Positions 24,126 through 33,026 of a DNA stretch of 38,199 bases are shown one piece after another; position 1 is the stretch's first letter; each line of letters begins with the position of its first letter. The stretch is taken from positions 1 to 38,199 of the forward strand of contig SFEP01000016.1 in assembly GCA_004557185.1 (NCBI GenBank), given 5' to 3'. This DNA is from Bacteroidales bacterium. GTDB lineage: Bacteria > Bacteroidota > Bacteroidia > Bacteroidales > Bacteroidaceae. Position numbers and translations under genes: made by a program. The notes under the pieces are model-generated. The model searched no databases. It was not told where the DNA came from and was given only the letters and a program-made list of their open reading frames with translations.

Positions 24126-25868
24126 ATGGTACGAAAAATTCACCTTATTCTCTTCAGCCTCTTTGTGGCTGTCGGTGTCATGGCCCAGGCCCCCTCGGGC
24201 TACTATGATGCGGCCAAAGGTAAGAGCGGCGCATCGTTGAAGACGGCTCTCTTTCTCATCATTGCCGACCACACAGTGCGCTCCTACGACAACCTCTGGA
24301 CCGACTTCGAGAGCACCGACGTGCGCGCCGACGGTAAGATATGGGATATGTATTCCAACACCACCAACTACACTCCTGGTGGCCCCGCGCAGGGTAAGAA
24401 CTACAAGGGTGAGGGCGATTCCTACAACCGCGAGCACTCCTTCCCCAAGAGTTGGTTCAACGATGCCAAACCGATGTACACCGACCTCTTCCATCTCTAT
24501 CCCACCGATGGTTATGTCAACAATCGCCGCAGCAATTATCCCTTTGGCGAAACGAATGGCGAAACCTACAAGTCGGACAACGGCTTCAGCAAGTTAGGAG
24601 CATGCACCGTACCGGGTTACAGCGGTACCGTTTTCGAACCCAACGATGAATACAAGGGCGACTTTGCCCGCACCTATTTCTACATGGCCACGGCCTACGA
24701 GAGCCAGATAGCATCCTGGAGCAGTCCCATGCTCAGTGGCAACAAGTACACAGCCTATGCCCCTTGGGCGCTGCAAATGCTGCTGCGCTGGGCTAAGGAA
24801 GACCCTGTGAGCCAAAAGGAGATTGACCGCAACAATGCTGTCTACGGCATACAGCACAACCGCAACCCCTTCATCGACTTCCCCGGCCTCGAGCAGTACG
24901 TGTGGGGCAGCCAGACAAACACGGCCTTCGACCCCGATAACTACGAAAACACCGGTGGCGGCACCGAGCCCGAGCCGCCTGTCACCGAAGTGGCTGCTCC
25001 CACCTTCACGCCCGCCCAGGGTACGGTAGAGCGTGGCACGGAGGTCACCATCAGCACCGAGACCGAGGGCGCTTACATATACTACCGCATTGACGAGGGT
25101 GAGTGGAACTGCCTCTATTCGCCCGTGAAGCTGACCATCAATGCCTCGTGCCAAGTGGAGGCCTACGCACTCCTTGGTAACACACGCAGCGACGTGGTGA
25201 AGGCAACCTACGCACTTCCCTCGCAGGGTGTGGACGGTAAGCAGACCTATTTGCTGGTTGAAAAGGAAAGCGAACTGCAAAGCGGCAGCTATGTGCTGGT
25301 GGTGTGTCCCAACAAGAATGTGGCCATGTCAGTAGCCGGCAGCAACATCTACACCGCAGTCGATGTGACGATCGACGACCCCGCGCAGCTCACCACCGAA
25401 ACGGGTACGGCCTCGCTACCCGTAGCCCTGCAACTGGGCGGTGCCCCCGACGCATGGACACTCTACGACACCACGGCACAACTCTTCCTCGCACTCACCA
25501 GCAGCGACAACAAACTGCATACCCTTCCTGTAGCCGACAGCGACAATGCCCGTTGGCGCATCAGTATAAGCTCTAACGGCGTCGCCACCATCTCGCCCCA
25601 GGCCTACGACAGCCGCAGCCTGCAGTACAACGCCTCCAGTCCGCGCTTTGCCTGCTACACCAGCAAGCAGCAGTCGGTGTCGCTCTACCAGTACACCCTC
25701 CCCACCGCCATTTGGCAAGCCGTGCAGGGCATGCAGAGCACCACCGGCATCAGCGTTTACGATGTGCAGGGCCACAAGGTAGCCACCCTCCGCCAGTCCG
25801 CCGACCTGCAGCGCGCGTTGCCAGCTGGCATCTACGTCATCGGCGGCCGCAAGGTGCTGGTGCGCTAA
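24126..25868 (+). CDS. Secreted endonuclease I family protein with T9SS C-terminal signal
   Basis: A 580-residue exported nuclease. A signal peptide (MVRKIHLILFSLFVAVGVMAQ) precedes an endonuclease I (EndA/NucM) domain at about 25-270. That domain has the His-Me-finger motif NREHSFPKSW (His about 104) and DLFHLYPTDGYVNNRRSNYP followed by FGE. A Pro/Glu linker leads to a chitobiase-C-terminal-like domain (about 290-355: APTFTPAQGTVERGTEVTIS, YYRID). A further beta-rich region ends in a T9SS type A sorting sequence (ISVYDVQGHKVATL ... LPAGIYVIGGRKVLVR). Expected activity is non-specific DNA/RNA cleavage outside the cell. The signal implies export through SprA, encoded in this window. An expression signal for it was not found. 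Confidence 0.93.
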   Translation: MVRKIHLILFSLFVAVGVMAQAPSGYYDAAKGKSGASLKTALFLIIADHTVRSYDNLWTDFESTDVRADGKIWDMYSNTTNYTPGGPAQGKNYKGEGDSYNREHSFPKSWFNDAKPMYTDLFHLYPTDGYVNNRRSNYPFGETNGETYKSDNGFSKLGACTVPGYSGTVFEPNDEYKGDFARTYFYMATAYESQIASWSSPMLSGNKYTAYAPWALQMLLRWAKEDPVSQKEIDRNNAVYGIQHNRNPFIDFPGLEQYVWGSQTNTAFDPDNYENTGGGTEPEPPVTEVAAPTFTPAQGTVERGTEVTISTETEGAYIYYRIDEGEWNCLYSPVKLTINASCQVEAYALLGNTRSDVVKATYALPSQGVDGKQTYLLVEKESELQSGSYVLVVCPNKNVAMSVAGSNIYTAVDVTIDDPAQLTTETGTASLPVALQLGGAPDAWTLYDTTAQLFLALTSSDNKLHTLPVADSDNARWRISISSNGVATISPQAYDSRSLQYNASSPRFACYTSKQQSVSLYQYTLPTAIWQAVQGMQSTTGISVYDVQGHKVATLRQSADLQRALPAGIYVIGGRKVLVR

Positions 25869-25980
25869 GGGTAGGCAACTCGTAGCCTTTGCTCATGCGC
25901 AAACGCCAGTGTTCGCTGCCCCGTCAGTGACCTTTCGCTGCATGACTTAGGTTTTCAGCTTACAGTATTACATATTTGAA

Positions 25981-26024
25981 GTGCGACCCGTATGGTTTAG
26001 ATGCCGTACGGGTCGCACGCTTTC
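25981..26024 (+). terminator. Terminator-like hairpin after the endonuclease gene
   Basis: GTGCGACCCGTA (25981-25992) pairs perfectly with 26007-26018 over a 14-nt loop, followed by GCTTTCTGTTCT. It begins 112 bp after the stop. Confidence 0.6.
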
Positions 26025-26086
26025 TGTTCTTATCTCCCAACTACCCATTTTCCCCACAGGAGAAATCGTTCCTGAAAGGGGCTTCG

Positions 26087-26202
26087 TGCGTTGCCACGCC
26101 GGCATGTTAACGTTGCCACGCTGGCATGGCAACGTTGTTACGCCGGCATGGCAACGTTGTTACGCCGGCATGGCAAAGTTGTTACGCCGGCATGGCAACG
26201 CA
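26087..26202. repeat. Palindromic modular intergenic element, copy 2
   Basis: Also 116 bp, with the same TGCGTTGCCA / TGGCAACGCA ends. Four cores are ACGCCGGCAT and one is ACGCTGGCAT, again every 22 bp. The linkers here are GTTAACGTTGCC once, then GGCAACGTTGTT, which is the reverse complement of the copy 1 linker; one has AAAGTT in place of AACGTT. It lies in the 646-bp gap 25869-26514 between convergent genes, beside a terminator at each end. Confidence 0.93.
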
Positions 26203-26415
26203 TGATGCGGCATTTAGCCTCAGTTACAACCTATTACGTAATGGCTATCTGGGTGATAAGATTGGCATTTTTGAACGGAAAACAACTGAATTTATCCTCT
26301 TTGTGCTCAGTGTCTTGTTCTTGCCAAAATCATCTCCTGCCTAAATCGATGACAACAGCATTTTCTTCGTCTTCAACCATTTGACGCAAAGCGCTTTTGC
26401 GGTAGTATGGAGATA

Positions 26416-26462
26416 CAAGCAGGAGATGCGCGCCCTGAAAGTGAGCGTGCATCTCCTGCTTG
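26416..26462 (-). terminator. Hairpin after fmt
   Basis: A perfect 14-bp stem (26416-26429 with 26449-26462, 19-nt loop) sits about 50 bp past the fmt stop on the minus strand. There is no strong T tract, so it may protect the 3' end as much as terminate. Confidence 0.55.
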
Positions 26463-26514
26463 CATGGAGTGGGGTGTATATCTACCCTTGTGTGATGGAC
26501 GGTTGAGCCAGTGC

Positions 26515-27513
26515 TTACTCCAGCTTGTCGCCCTCGGCGGGACGGAAGCCGTTGAGGAACTCCGACACCTGCATGCGGCGCTTGCCTGCCAGTTGTAGTT
26601 CGTGCAGGTGCAGGTAGCCCGTGGGTGGGCAAGCCACTTTGAGACTCGTACGGTTGTCGCTCACGAGTGTGCCTGCAGGCTCGGCTACGGGGCATTCCTC
26701 TACGGTGGTGCGGTAAATCTTCAGCACTTGTTCGGGGCGTCCTGCAGCGTGCAGGGTGGTCCATGCAGCAGGCACGGGCGAGAGGCCGCGCACAAAGTTG
26801 TGCACGCCGCGCACGCCTTGGTGCCAGTCGATGCGGCAGTCGTCCTTGAAGATTTTGGGCGCGTGGCGCAGGGGTGTGCCGGGCATGAGTTCAGCCTGCG
26901 GTGTGCCCAGCGGCTGGCCTTCGGCAATGCGTTCCACGGTGCGCACCACGAGGTCGGCGCCGATGTCCATCAGGCGGTCGTGCACCGTTTCCACGTTGTC
27001 GTCTTCGGAGATGGGTGTCTCGGCGCTGTCGATAATGAGTCCTGTGTCGATGTCGTGGTCGAGAAAGAAGGTGGTGACGCCCGTGCGCTTTTCGCCGTGG
27101 ATGATGGCCCAGTTGATGGGCGCCGCGCCGCGGTATTGCGGCAGCAGGGCGGCATGCAGGTTGAAGGTGCCGCGCGGGGGCATGGCCCACACCACCTCGG
27201 GCAGCATGCGGAAGGCCACCACGATTTGTAGGTCGGCGTGCAGGGCTTCGAGGGCTTCGAGGAACTCTGGCGACTTCAGTTTTTCGGGTTGCAGCACGGG
27301 CAGGCCTCGGCTCAGGGCAAAGGCTTTGACGGGCGAGGCCGTGAGTGTGTGCTGGTGGCGACCCACGGGTTTGTCGGGCATGGTGACAACGCCCACCACC
27401 TGGCAGCCGTGGTCGAGCAGGCGGCGCAGGGGCTCGACGGCAAAGTCGGGCGTGCCCATGTAGACGATGCGTAACTGCTGCATGGGTACAGCGGGAAAGG
27501 ATCTGCTTGTCAT
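26515..27513 (-). CDS. fmt: Methionyl-tRNA formyltransferase
   Basis: Formylates initiator Met-tRNA using 10-formyl-tetrahydrofolate. The protein has 332 residues (usual about 315-325). Seen: LRIVYMGTPDFAVEPLRRLL, VVTMPDKPVGRHQH...SPVKAFAL, and the catalytic region TFNLHAALLPQYRGAAPINW (Asn and His), then DHDIDTGLII (catalytic Asp). The C-terminal OB-like tRNA-binding domain starts with FKDDCRIDWHQG. The ATG at 27513 and an in-frame ATG at 27483 (MQQLRIVYMG) are both possible; the second matches the family start better and would give 322 residues. It lies third in the tsaC/Sua5-ClC-fmt cluster, which I recall as conserved in Bacteroidales. Confidence 0.96.
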   Translation of the reverse strand: MTSRSFPAVPMQQLRIVYMGTPDFAVEPLRRLLDHGCQVVGVVTMPDKPVGRHQHTLTASPVKAFALSRGLPVLQPEKLKSPEFLEALEALHADLQIVVAFRMLPEVVWAMPPRGTFNLHAALLPQYRGAAPINWAIIHGEKRTGVTTFFLDHDIDTGLIIDSAETPISEDDNVETVHDRLMDIGADLVVRTVERIAEGQPLGTPQAELMPGTPLRHAPKIFKDDCRIDWHQGVRGVHNFVRGLSPVPAAWTTLHAAGRPEQVLKIYRTTVEECPVAEPAGTLVSDNRTSLKVACPPTGYLHLHELQLAGKRRMQVSEFLNGFRPAEGDKLE

Positions 27514-27609
27514 AAGGTCGGAAAGTAGAGGTTTTTCTTAGGGGTTTGGGTTGTGGCACATGGGGCCATATACCTTTAATATATATACGCGCAAGCCGTG
27601 ATAAGATTT

Positions 27610-29391
27610 TTATTCCTCAGAGAAGTCCTTCAACACCTGCCGGTAGGCGGCGTAGAGGCGTGTGCGGCTCACAAAACCCACGAACCGGTCGTCGGGACTG
27701 AGCACGGGCAGCGTGCCGCGGTCGCAGTGTTGGAACTTCTCCATAATGGCCTGCATGCTGTCGTCAGTGCGTAGCGTCACGGCGGGCTGCTGCATGAGTT
27801 GCGAAGCCTTGTACATCTTGTAGAGTTCGCTGCGGAAGATGATGAGGCGAATGTCGTTGAGGTTAATGACGCCCAGCAGGGCATTTTCCTCGCTGACCAC
27901 GGCAAAGTGCAGCGATTTGCTCTTCGACACCTTCTGCACGATGGTGCCGAGGTACATGTTGGGACTGAGCAGCGGGCGCTCCTTGTCGATGATGGCATCG
28001 AGCGACATGAGCGTGAGCACCGAGCGGTCCTTGTGGTGCGTGAGCAGTTCGCCCTTGCGGGCCAGACGCATGGCGTAAATGCTGTGCGGCTCGAAGGTGT
28101 GAATAGTGAGGTAGGCCGATGCAGACACAATCATGAGCGGCAAGAAGAGTTGGTAGCCACCTGTGAGCTCGGCAATGAGGAAGACACCGGTGAGGGGAGC
28201 ATGGAACACGCCGCTCATGAGGCCCGCCATGCCCAGCAGGGCGTAGTTCGTTTCGGGCACAGGTGTCATGTGGGGCAAGAAACCGTTCCAAAGCCGCGAG
28301 AACACAAAGCCCGTGATGCAGCCCAGAAATAGGCTCGGGGCAAACGTACCGCCGCAGCCGCCTCCGCCGTTGGTGGCCGTGGTGGCAAACACCTTGGCGA
28401 GGATGATAAGGCCCAGATAAAGCAGTAGCAGGTCGCTGTGGCCGTAGAAGAGCGAATTGTTGAGCACGGCCGTGGCATCGGCACCGCTTGTGCCTGCCGA
28501 GAGCAGGGTGGAGATGGTGGTGTATCCTTCGCCGTAGAGCGGGGGAAAGAAGTAGATGAGCAAAGCCAGCACGACGCCGCCCAGTGCCAGACGGCCAGCA
28601 GCGTGGCCTATGCGGCCAAACATCTGCTCGAAGGCATTCATCACACGGGTGAAATAGAGCGAGACGAAGCCGCAGCACACGCCCAGCAGCACGGCACTTG
28701 GCACGCGGTTTACTACGAACGGGTCGGTGAGCGTGAAGGAGAACATGGGCGCAGTGCCGTTGAGGGCGTAGGTGATGCAGGTGGCCGTGAGGCAACTCAC
28801 CAGCAAGGGCAGCAAGGAGGCCATGGTGAGGTCGACCATGAGCACCTCGAGCGTGAACATGAGGCCCGCAATGGGTGCCTTGAAGATGCCGGCTACGGCC
28901 CCCGAAGCACCGCAACCGATGAGCAGCATGAGCATTTTGTGGTCGAGCTTGAACATGCGGCCCAGGTGGCTGCCGATGGCCGAGCCTGTAAGCACAATGG
29001 GCGACTCAGCTCCCACCGAACCGCCGCAGCCTATGGTCAGCGCCGAGGCAATGACGCTCGACCAGCAGTTGTGCGACCGTATTTGTCCGCCCTTGCGCGA
29101 CAGGGCGTAGAGAATTTTTGTCACGCCGTGGCCAATGTCGTCGCGCACCACATAGCGGATGAAGAGCGACGTGAGCAGGATGCCCACCACGGGATAGACC
29201 AGGAAGAGCCAGTTGGCGTGGCGCACGTCGAACTGTGAGGTGAGCAGGTATTCAATTTCGTGTATCAGGAATTTCAGTATCTGTGCCGCAATGGCAGCGC
29301 CTACGCCCGCCAGCAGACTGAGCAGGAGCGTGAGCTGCTTGGTGCTGAGGCGGCGCGACAGCAACAGGGGAATGTGTGAAGGTCGAAGCAT
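27610..29391 (-). CDS. ClC family chloride channel/transporter with CBS domains
   Basis: A 593-residue inner-membrane ClC protein. About ten hydrophobic segments span residues 20-420. The ClC motifs are present in altered form: GHGVTK in place of the usual GSGIP, SVGAESPIVLTG (the gating Glu context, normally GxEGP), and GGTFAPSLFLG (GxFxP). The C-terminus carries a CBS pair, about 450-590 (LTLMSLDAIIDKERPLLSPN; LPVLSPDDRFVGFVSRTRL), likely sensing nucleotides. Whether it is a channel or an H+/Cl- antiporter cannot be told here. The frame opens at 29460, overlapping the previous gene, but MLRPSHIPLL at 29391 fits relatives better. It is the middle gene of the minus-strand cluster. Confidence 0.93.
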   Translation of the reverse strand: MLRPSHIPLLLSRRLSTKQLTLLLSLLAGVGAAIAAQILKFLIHEIEYLLTSQFDVRHANWLFLVYPVVGILLTSLFIRYVVRDDIGHGVTKILYALSRKGGQIRSHNCWSSVIASALTIGCGGSVGAESPIVLTGSAIGSHLGRMFKLDHKMLMLLIGCGASGAVAGIFKAPIAGLMFTLEVLMVDLTMASLLPLLVSCLTATCITYALNGTAPMFSFTLTDPFVVNRVPSAVLLGVCCGFVSLYFTRVMNAFEQMFGRIGHAAGRLALGGVVLALLIYFFPPLYGEGYTTISTLLSAGTSGADATAVLNNSLFYGHSDLLLLYLGLIILAKVFATTATNGGGGCGGTFAPSLFLGCITGFVFSRLWNGFLPHMTPVPETNYALLGMAGLMSGVFHAPLTGVFLIAELTGGYQLFLPLMIVSASAYLTIHTFEPHSIYAMRLARKGELLTHHKDRSVLTLMSLDAIIDKERPLLSPNMYLGTIVQKVSKSKSLHFAVVSEENALLGVINLNDIRLIIFRSELYKMYKASQLMQQPAVTLRTDDSMQAIMEKFQHCDRGTLPVLSPDDRFVGFVSRTRLYAAYRQVLKDFSEE

Positions 29392-29440
29392 GACAGGGTA
29401 GTACAGGAAGGAATGTGAAAGAAGAGGGGAGGGGGATGCA

Positions 29441-30052
29441 CTACGGGCGGATAATCTCAATCAGTCCGCCGCTGCCCAGTTTGATAATGGACGAGGGGCG
29501 CGCCTGCGGCGGTTCGTCGCGCCGCGAGGTGCACACATAGTCCACGCTTTGCAGCAGCGCCTGCGGAATGTCGGCAAAGCAGGCGGGCGAGGGTTCACCG
29601 CTGACGTTGGCCGACGTCGATACCACCGCTCGCCGCATACGCATGCAGAGTTCGCGGCTGAAAGGCTCGCGGGTGACGCGAATTGCCGCGCTGCCGTCGG
29701 CGGCAAGGAGGTTAGGCGCGAGGTTACGCACGTGGTCGTAGATAAGCGTAAGCGGCTTGTCAGCCATTTCCACCAGGTCCCAAGCTACGTCGGGCATGTC
29801 GGGCACGTAGAAGGGCAGTTTCGCTTCAGAGTCGATGAGTGAGATGAGTGCCTTGGCATCGTCGCGCTGCTTGATGGCATACACCTTTTTCACCGCCTCG
29901 GCATGGCAGGCATCGCAGCCCAGCCCCCAAATGGTGTCGGTGGGATAGAGAATGACGCCGCCGCGGTTCATCACCTCGACGGCTTGGCGTATGTCGTCGC
30001 GCCAGGCCCGCAGCAGGGCTGCCTCGTGGGCATGTGAATTATCTTTACGCAT
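29441..30052 (-). CDS. YrdC/Sua5-family L-threonylcarbamoyladenylate synthase
   Basis: Makes the threonylcarbamoyl-AMP intermediate for the universal tRNA modification t6A at position 37. The protein has 203 residues, comparable to the TsaC/YrdC-only enzymes and lacking the Sua5 C-terminal domain. Seen: GGVILYPTDTIWGLGCDA, the AIKQRDDAKALISLI motif (K-x-R...K), ADKPLTLIYD, AAIRVTREPF, and AVVSTSANVSGEPSP (S-x-N). It is the first gene after the strong minus-strand promoter at 30147. YciO-type relatives of unknown role share the fold, so the specific activity is inferred. Confidence 0.9.
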   Translation of the reverse strand: MRKDNSHAHEAALLRAWRDDIRQAVEVMNRGGVILYPTDTIWGLGCDACHAEAVKKVYAIKQRDDAKALISLIDSEAKLPFYVPDMPDVAWDLVEMADKPLTLIYDHVRNLAPNLLAADGSAAIRVTREPFSRELCMRMRRAVVSTSANVSGEPSPACFADIPQALLQSVDYVCTSRRDEPPQARPSSIIKLGSGGLIEIIRP

Positions 30053-30146
30053 ATATATATTGGAGAAAAGCAGGATGCCGCAGCAGGCACACCGCCACAG
30101 TCAAGTGACTCCTACCACCGCTGCTGGTGGTAAAAAAGCAGCGTTG

Positions 30147-30177
30147 CAAAGGTAAAACTAACGTTGCAAAATGCAAA
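30147..30177 (-). promoter_or_regulatory. Consensus promoter of the tsaC/Sua5-ClC-fmt cluster
   Basis: On the minus strand TTTG (30177-30174) is followed by exactly 19 nt and TACCTTTG (30154-30147), a full consensus match. The predicted start site is about 90 nt before the ATG at 30052. In the 311-bp gap 30053-30363 it is divergent from the SLBB gene promoter. Confidence 0.8.
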
Positions 30178-30226
30178 GAGCCCCCTTGGCAAAGTGCCCG
30201 TTTGCATGGTAAAATAGTGGCTTACA

Positions 30227-30257
30227 TTGGTTGTTCCGATTTTTACTTGTACTTTTG
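30227..30257 (+). promoter_or_regulatory. Promoter of the SLBB export gene
   Basis: TTGG (30227-30230), 19 nt, then TACTTTTG (30250-30257). The -7 box is a full match and the -33 box is partial. The predicted leader is about 100 nt. Confidence 0.65.
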
Positions 30258-30363
30258 CAACACTTGTAACCGCAATTTATCTGCGGTGCAATGTTTGTAG
30301 CAGTCTTATTTTACTTCCTTTTTCTGAGCCTCTCGACAGAGGTTGATAACCTATACGTAAAGC

Positions 30364-32904
30364 ATGGATTTCATCAAGAAATGGTGCCTTGTGCTTGCCA
30401 TGGCTTGGGCCGCAACGGGTGTGGCCTATGCACAGTCGGGCATGAGCGATACGCAAATCATGGAGTACATCGTGCAGCAGAATGCCAAGGGTACGTCGCG
30501 CGATAAAATCGTGAAGCAGCTCATCGAGCGTGGTGTGACGATTGAACAGATACGCAAAGCCAAGGAAAAGTACGAGAAGCAGCAGAAAGGCACTGTGCCC
30601 GGCGCACGCAACATCAGCGGTGCCGAGGCGGACAACTTCACCCGTATGCGGAAGAACAACGGCGACAAGCGACGCAACGAGCAGACTACGGGACGCCGCC
30701 CGCAGCGCAGCGACCGTGAAAATCCCGACGACCCCACGCTCTCGGAGCGCGACCGTACAAGGCTGCAGCAGGCACGTACCGATGCCTACAACGATGAACT
30801 TGATGCCTTCTTGCCCGATAGCATGGGCTATTTTACCAACGACTACGAGCAGTTTGTCGAAGACGAGGAAGAGGGGAAAATCAAGGTGTTCGGCCGCAAT
30901 ATCTTCAACAACAAGCGGCTGACCTTTGAGCCCAATATGAACATTGCCACGCCCGACGACTACCGCCTCGGGCCAGGCGATGAGGTCTACGTCGACGTGT
31001 GGGGCGCCTCGCAGCAGCGTTTTGAGTGCACCGTCAGTCCTGAAGGCGTCATCAATATTGAGAACTTTGGCCCCGTGCAGGTGAGTGGCCTGACCGTGGC
31101 GCAGACCAACGCAAGGCTGCGCAGCACGCTCGGCGCTCGTTATGCCGGCTCCGATGTGCGTCTTACTGTGGGCCAGACGCGCACCATCACAGTCGACGTG
31201 ATGGGCGAGGTCAAGACGCCCGGCACCTATACGCTTTCCGCTTTCTCCACCGTGTTCCATGCCCTCTATATGGCAGGTGGTACGAACGACATCGGTACGC
31301 TGCGTAACATCAAGGTGTTCCGCAACGGGCGTCAGATAACCACGTGCGACATTTACGACTACATCCTCAACGGCAACATGAAGGGCAACGTACGGTTGCA
31401 GCCTGGCGACGTCGTGGTGGTCGGCTCATACGAATGCCTCGTGCAGGTGACGGGTAAGGTGAAGCGCCCCATGTATTATGAAATGAAGTCCACCGAAAGC
31501 GTCGGCACCCTGCTGCGCTATGCGGGCGGCTTTACGGGCGATGCCTACGACCAGCTTGTGCGCCTCATCCGCAAGAGCGGCGGCCAGTTGTCGGTCTTTT
31601 CGCTCGACGAGTTTGAACGTGGCAACTTCCAGTTGGCTGACGGTGACTCCGTGGCTGTCGACAGCACATTGCAGCGCTACCGCAATATGGTGGAGGTGAA
31701 AGGCGCCGTGTTCCGTACGGGCAAATATCAAATGGACGGCAGCATCACCACCGTGCGCCAACTTATCGAGGCTGCAGGCGGCTTGTGCGAGGATGCCATG
31801 AAAACCCGCGCCGTGCTGCACCGCCTCACCGACGAACGTCGCTTGCAGGTGGTACAGGTCGACCTGCAAGGCATCCTAGCCCACACTGCGCCTGACATTG
31901 CCCTGCGCAACGAGGACGTGCTCTTTATCCCCTCACGCAGCTATCTCATAGGCGAGCAGAAGCTCTCCATTCACGGCGAGGTGGTTTATCCCGGCGAGTA
32001 TGACTTTGCCGAAAACACCACGCTCGAGGACTTCATCTTGCAGGCCGGCGGCCTGACCGACGCTGCCTCGTTGGTGAAGGTCGACGTGTCGCGCCGCATT
32101 CGCAACCAGCTGGCCACTGAGAGCAGCGACAAGATTGCTGAAAGCTATACCTTCAAACTGAAGGACGGCTTTGTGGTGGACGGTACACCCGGCTTCGTGC
32201 TCCAGCCCTACGATGAGGTGTACGTGCGCCGTTCGCCGGGTTACGTGGAGCAGCAGAATGTGGAGGTGAAAGGCGAGGTGGCCTTTGAGGGACGCTATGC
32301 TTTGGTCACGAAAGGCATGCGCTTGAGCGACCTCGTGAAGCAGTGCGGCGGTCTCACGCCGCAGTCGTATGCACCGGGTGCACACCTGGAGCGTAAACTG
32401 AGTCCCGAAGAGCAACTCAAGCAGCAATCCATGATAAAGCTGGCTACGCTGGGCGACACGACCGATGTGCGTCGCCTCGAATTGAGCGACGTGCGTGTTG
32501 TGGCCATCAACCTCGAAAAGGCCATAGCCAACCCTGGCAGCAACCAATGGGACCTTGTGCTTCAGGAGGGCGATGTGCTCGTGGTGCCGCAATACAGCAA
32601 CACCGTCACCATCAACGGCGAAGTGCTCTACCCCAACACCGTGGGCTATGACAAGAACATGAAACTCAGGGATTACATCAACTCAGCCGGTGGCTTCACG
32701 CAAAAAGCCCGTACGGGCAAAGTCTTTGCCGTGGGCATGAACGGTTCTGTTACGAAAGTCCGTTCGAAGAAGGACATTACCCCAGGCTGTAACATTGTGG
32801 TGCCCGCCAAGATGCGCAGACGTGGTGTGTCCTTAGCCGAAATGATGTCTGTCTTCACCATGTTAGCCACCCTCGGCACCGTAGTCGCTACGTTGGTAAA
32901 ATAA
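30364..32904 (+). CDS. SLBB-domain polysaccharide export protein
   Basis: An 846-residue envelope protein of the Wza-like polysaccharide export class. A signal peptide (MDFIKKWCLVLAMAWAATGVAYAQ) is followed by a charged helical segment (about 30-150) and a polysaccharide export domain at about 196-280 (DDYRLGPGDEVYVDVWGASQ). Six SLBB-type beta-grasp repeats follow (from about 275, 360, 443, 534, 633 and 748), each with a G-x-V...G-x-Y core and an AGG ending. A hydrophobic C-terminal segment follows (about 826-846). Wza is about 380 residues with two SLBB domains, so this is a large form. No Wzc kinase, Wzx, Wzy or glycosyltransferase is nearby, so the exported glycan is unknown. Confidence 0.92.
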   Translation: MDFIKKWCLVLAMAWAATGVAYAQSGMSDTQIMEYIVQQNAKGTSRDKIVKQLIERGVTIEQIRKAKEKYEKQQKGTVPGARNISGAEADNFTRMRKNNGDKRRNEQTTGRRPQRSDRENPDDPTLSERDRTRLQQARTDAYNDELDAFLPDSMGYFTNDYEQFVEDEEEGKIKVFGRNIFNNKRLTFEPNMNIATPDDYRLGPGDEVYVDVWGASQQRFECTVSPEGVINIENFGPVQVSGLTVAQTNARLRSTLGARYAGSDVRLTVGQTRTITVDVMGEVKTPGTYTLSAFSTVFHALYMAGGTNDIGTLRNIKVFRNGRQITTCDIYDYILNGNMKGNVRLQPGDVVVVGSYECLVQVTGKVKRPMYYEMKSTESVGTLLRYAGGFTGDAYDQLVRLIRKSGGQLSVFSLDEFERGNFQLADGDSVAVDSTLQRYRNMVEVKGAVFRTGKYQMDGSITTVRQLIEAAGGLCEDAMKTRAVLHRLTDERRLQVVQVDLQGILAHTAPDIALRNEDVLFIPSRSYLIGEQKLSIHGEVVYPGEYDFAENTTLEDFILQAGGLTDAASLVKVDVSRRIRNQLATESSDKIAESYTFKLKDGFVVDGTPGFVLQPYDEVYVRRSPGYVEQQNVEVKGEVAFEGRYALVTKGMRLSDLVKQCGGLTPQSYAPGAHLERKLSPEEQLKQQSMIKLATLGDTTDVRRLELSDVRVVAINLEKAIANPGSNQWDLVLQEGDVLVVPQYSNTVTINGEVLYPNTVGYDKNMKLRDYINSAGGFTQKARTGKVFAVGMNGSVTKVRSKKDITPGCNIVVPAKMRRRGVSLAEMMSVFTMLATLGTVVATLVK

Positions 32905-32927
32905 GAGCACCAGCGGCACATCACTTC

Positions 32928-32996
32928 AAGCACCACACGGTAGCAACGGCGTGCACACGTCCCCGTCTGTTCGTTCTACTTTGTGGTGCTTTTTAT
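32928..32996 (+). terminator. Possible terminator after the SLBB gene
   Basis: AAGCACCAC (32928-32936) pairs with GTGGTGCTT (32983-32991), followed by TTTATT. The loop is long (46 nt), which weakens the call. Confidence 0.45.
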
Positions 32997-33026
32997 TCCT
33001 TAATATATTCCTTTATATATAGCCTT

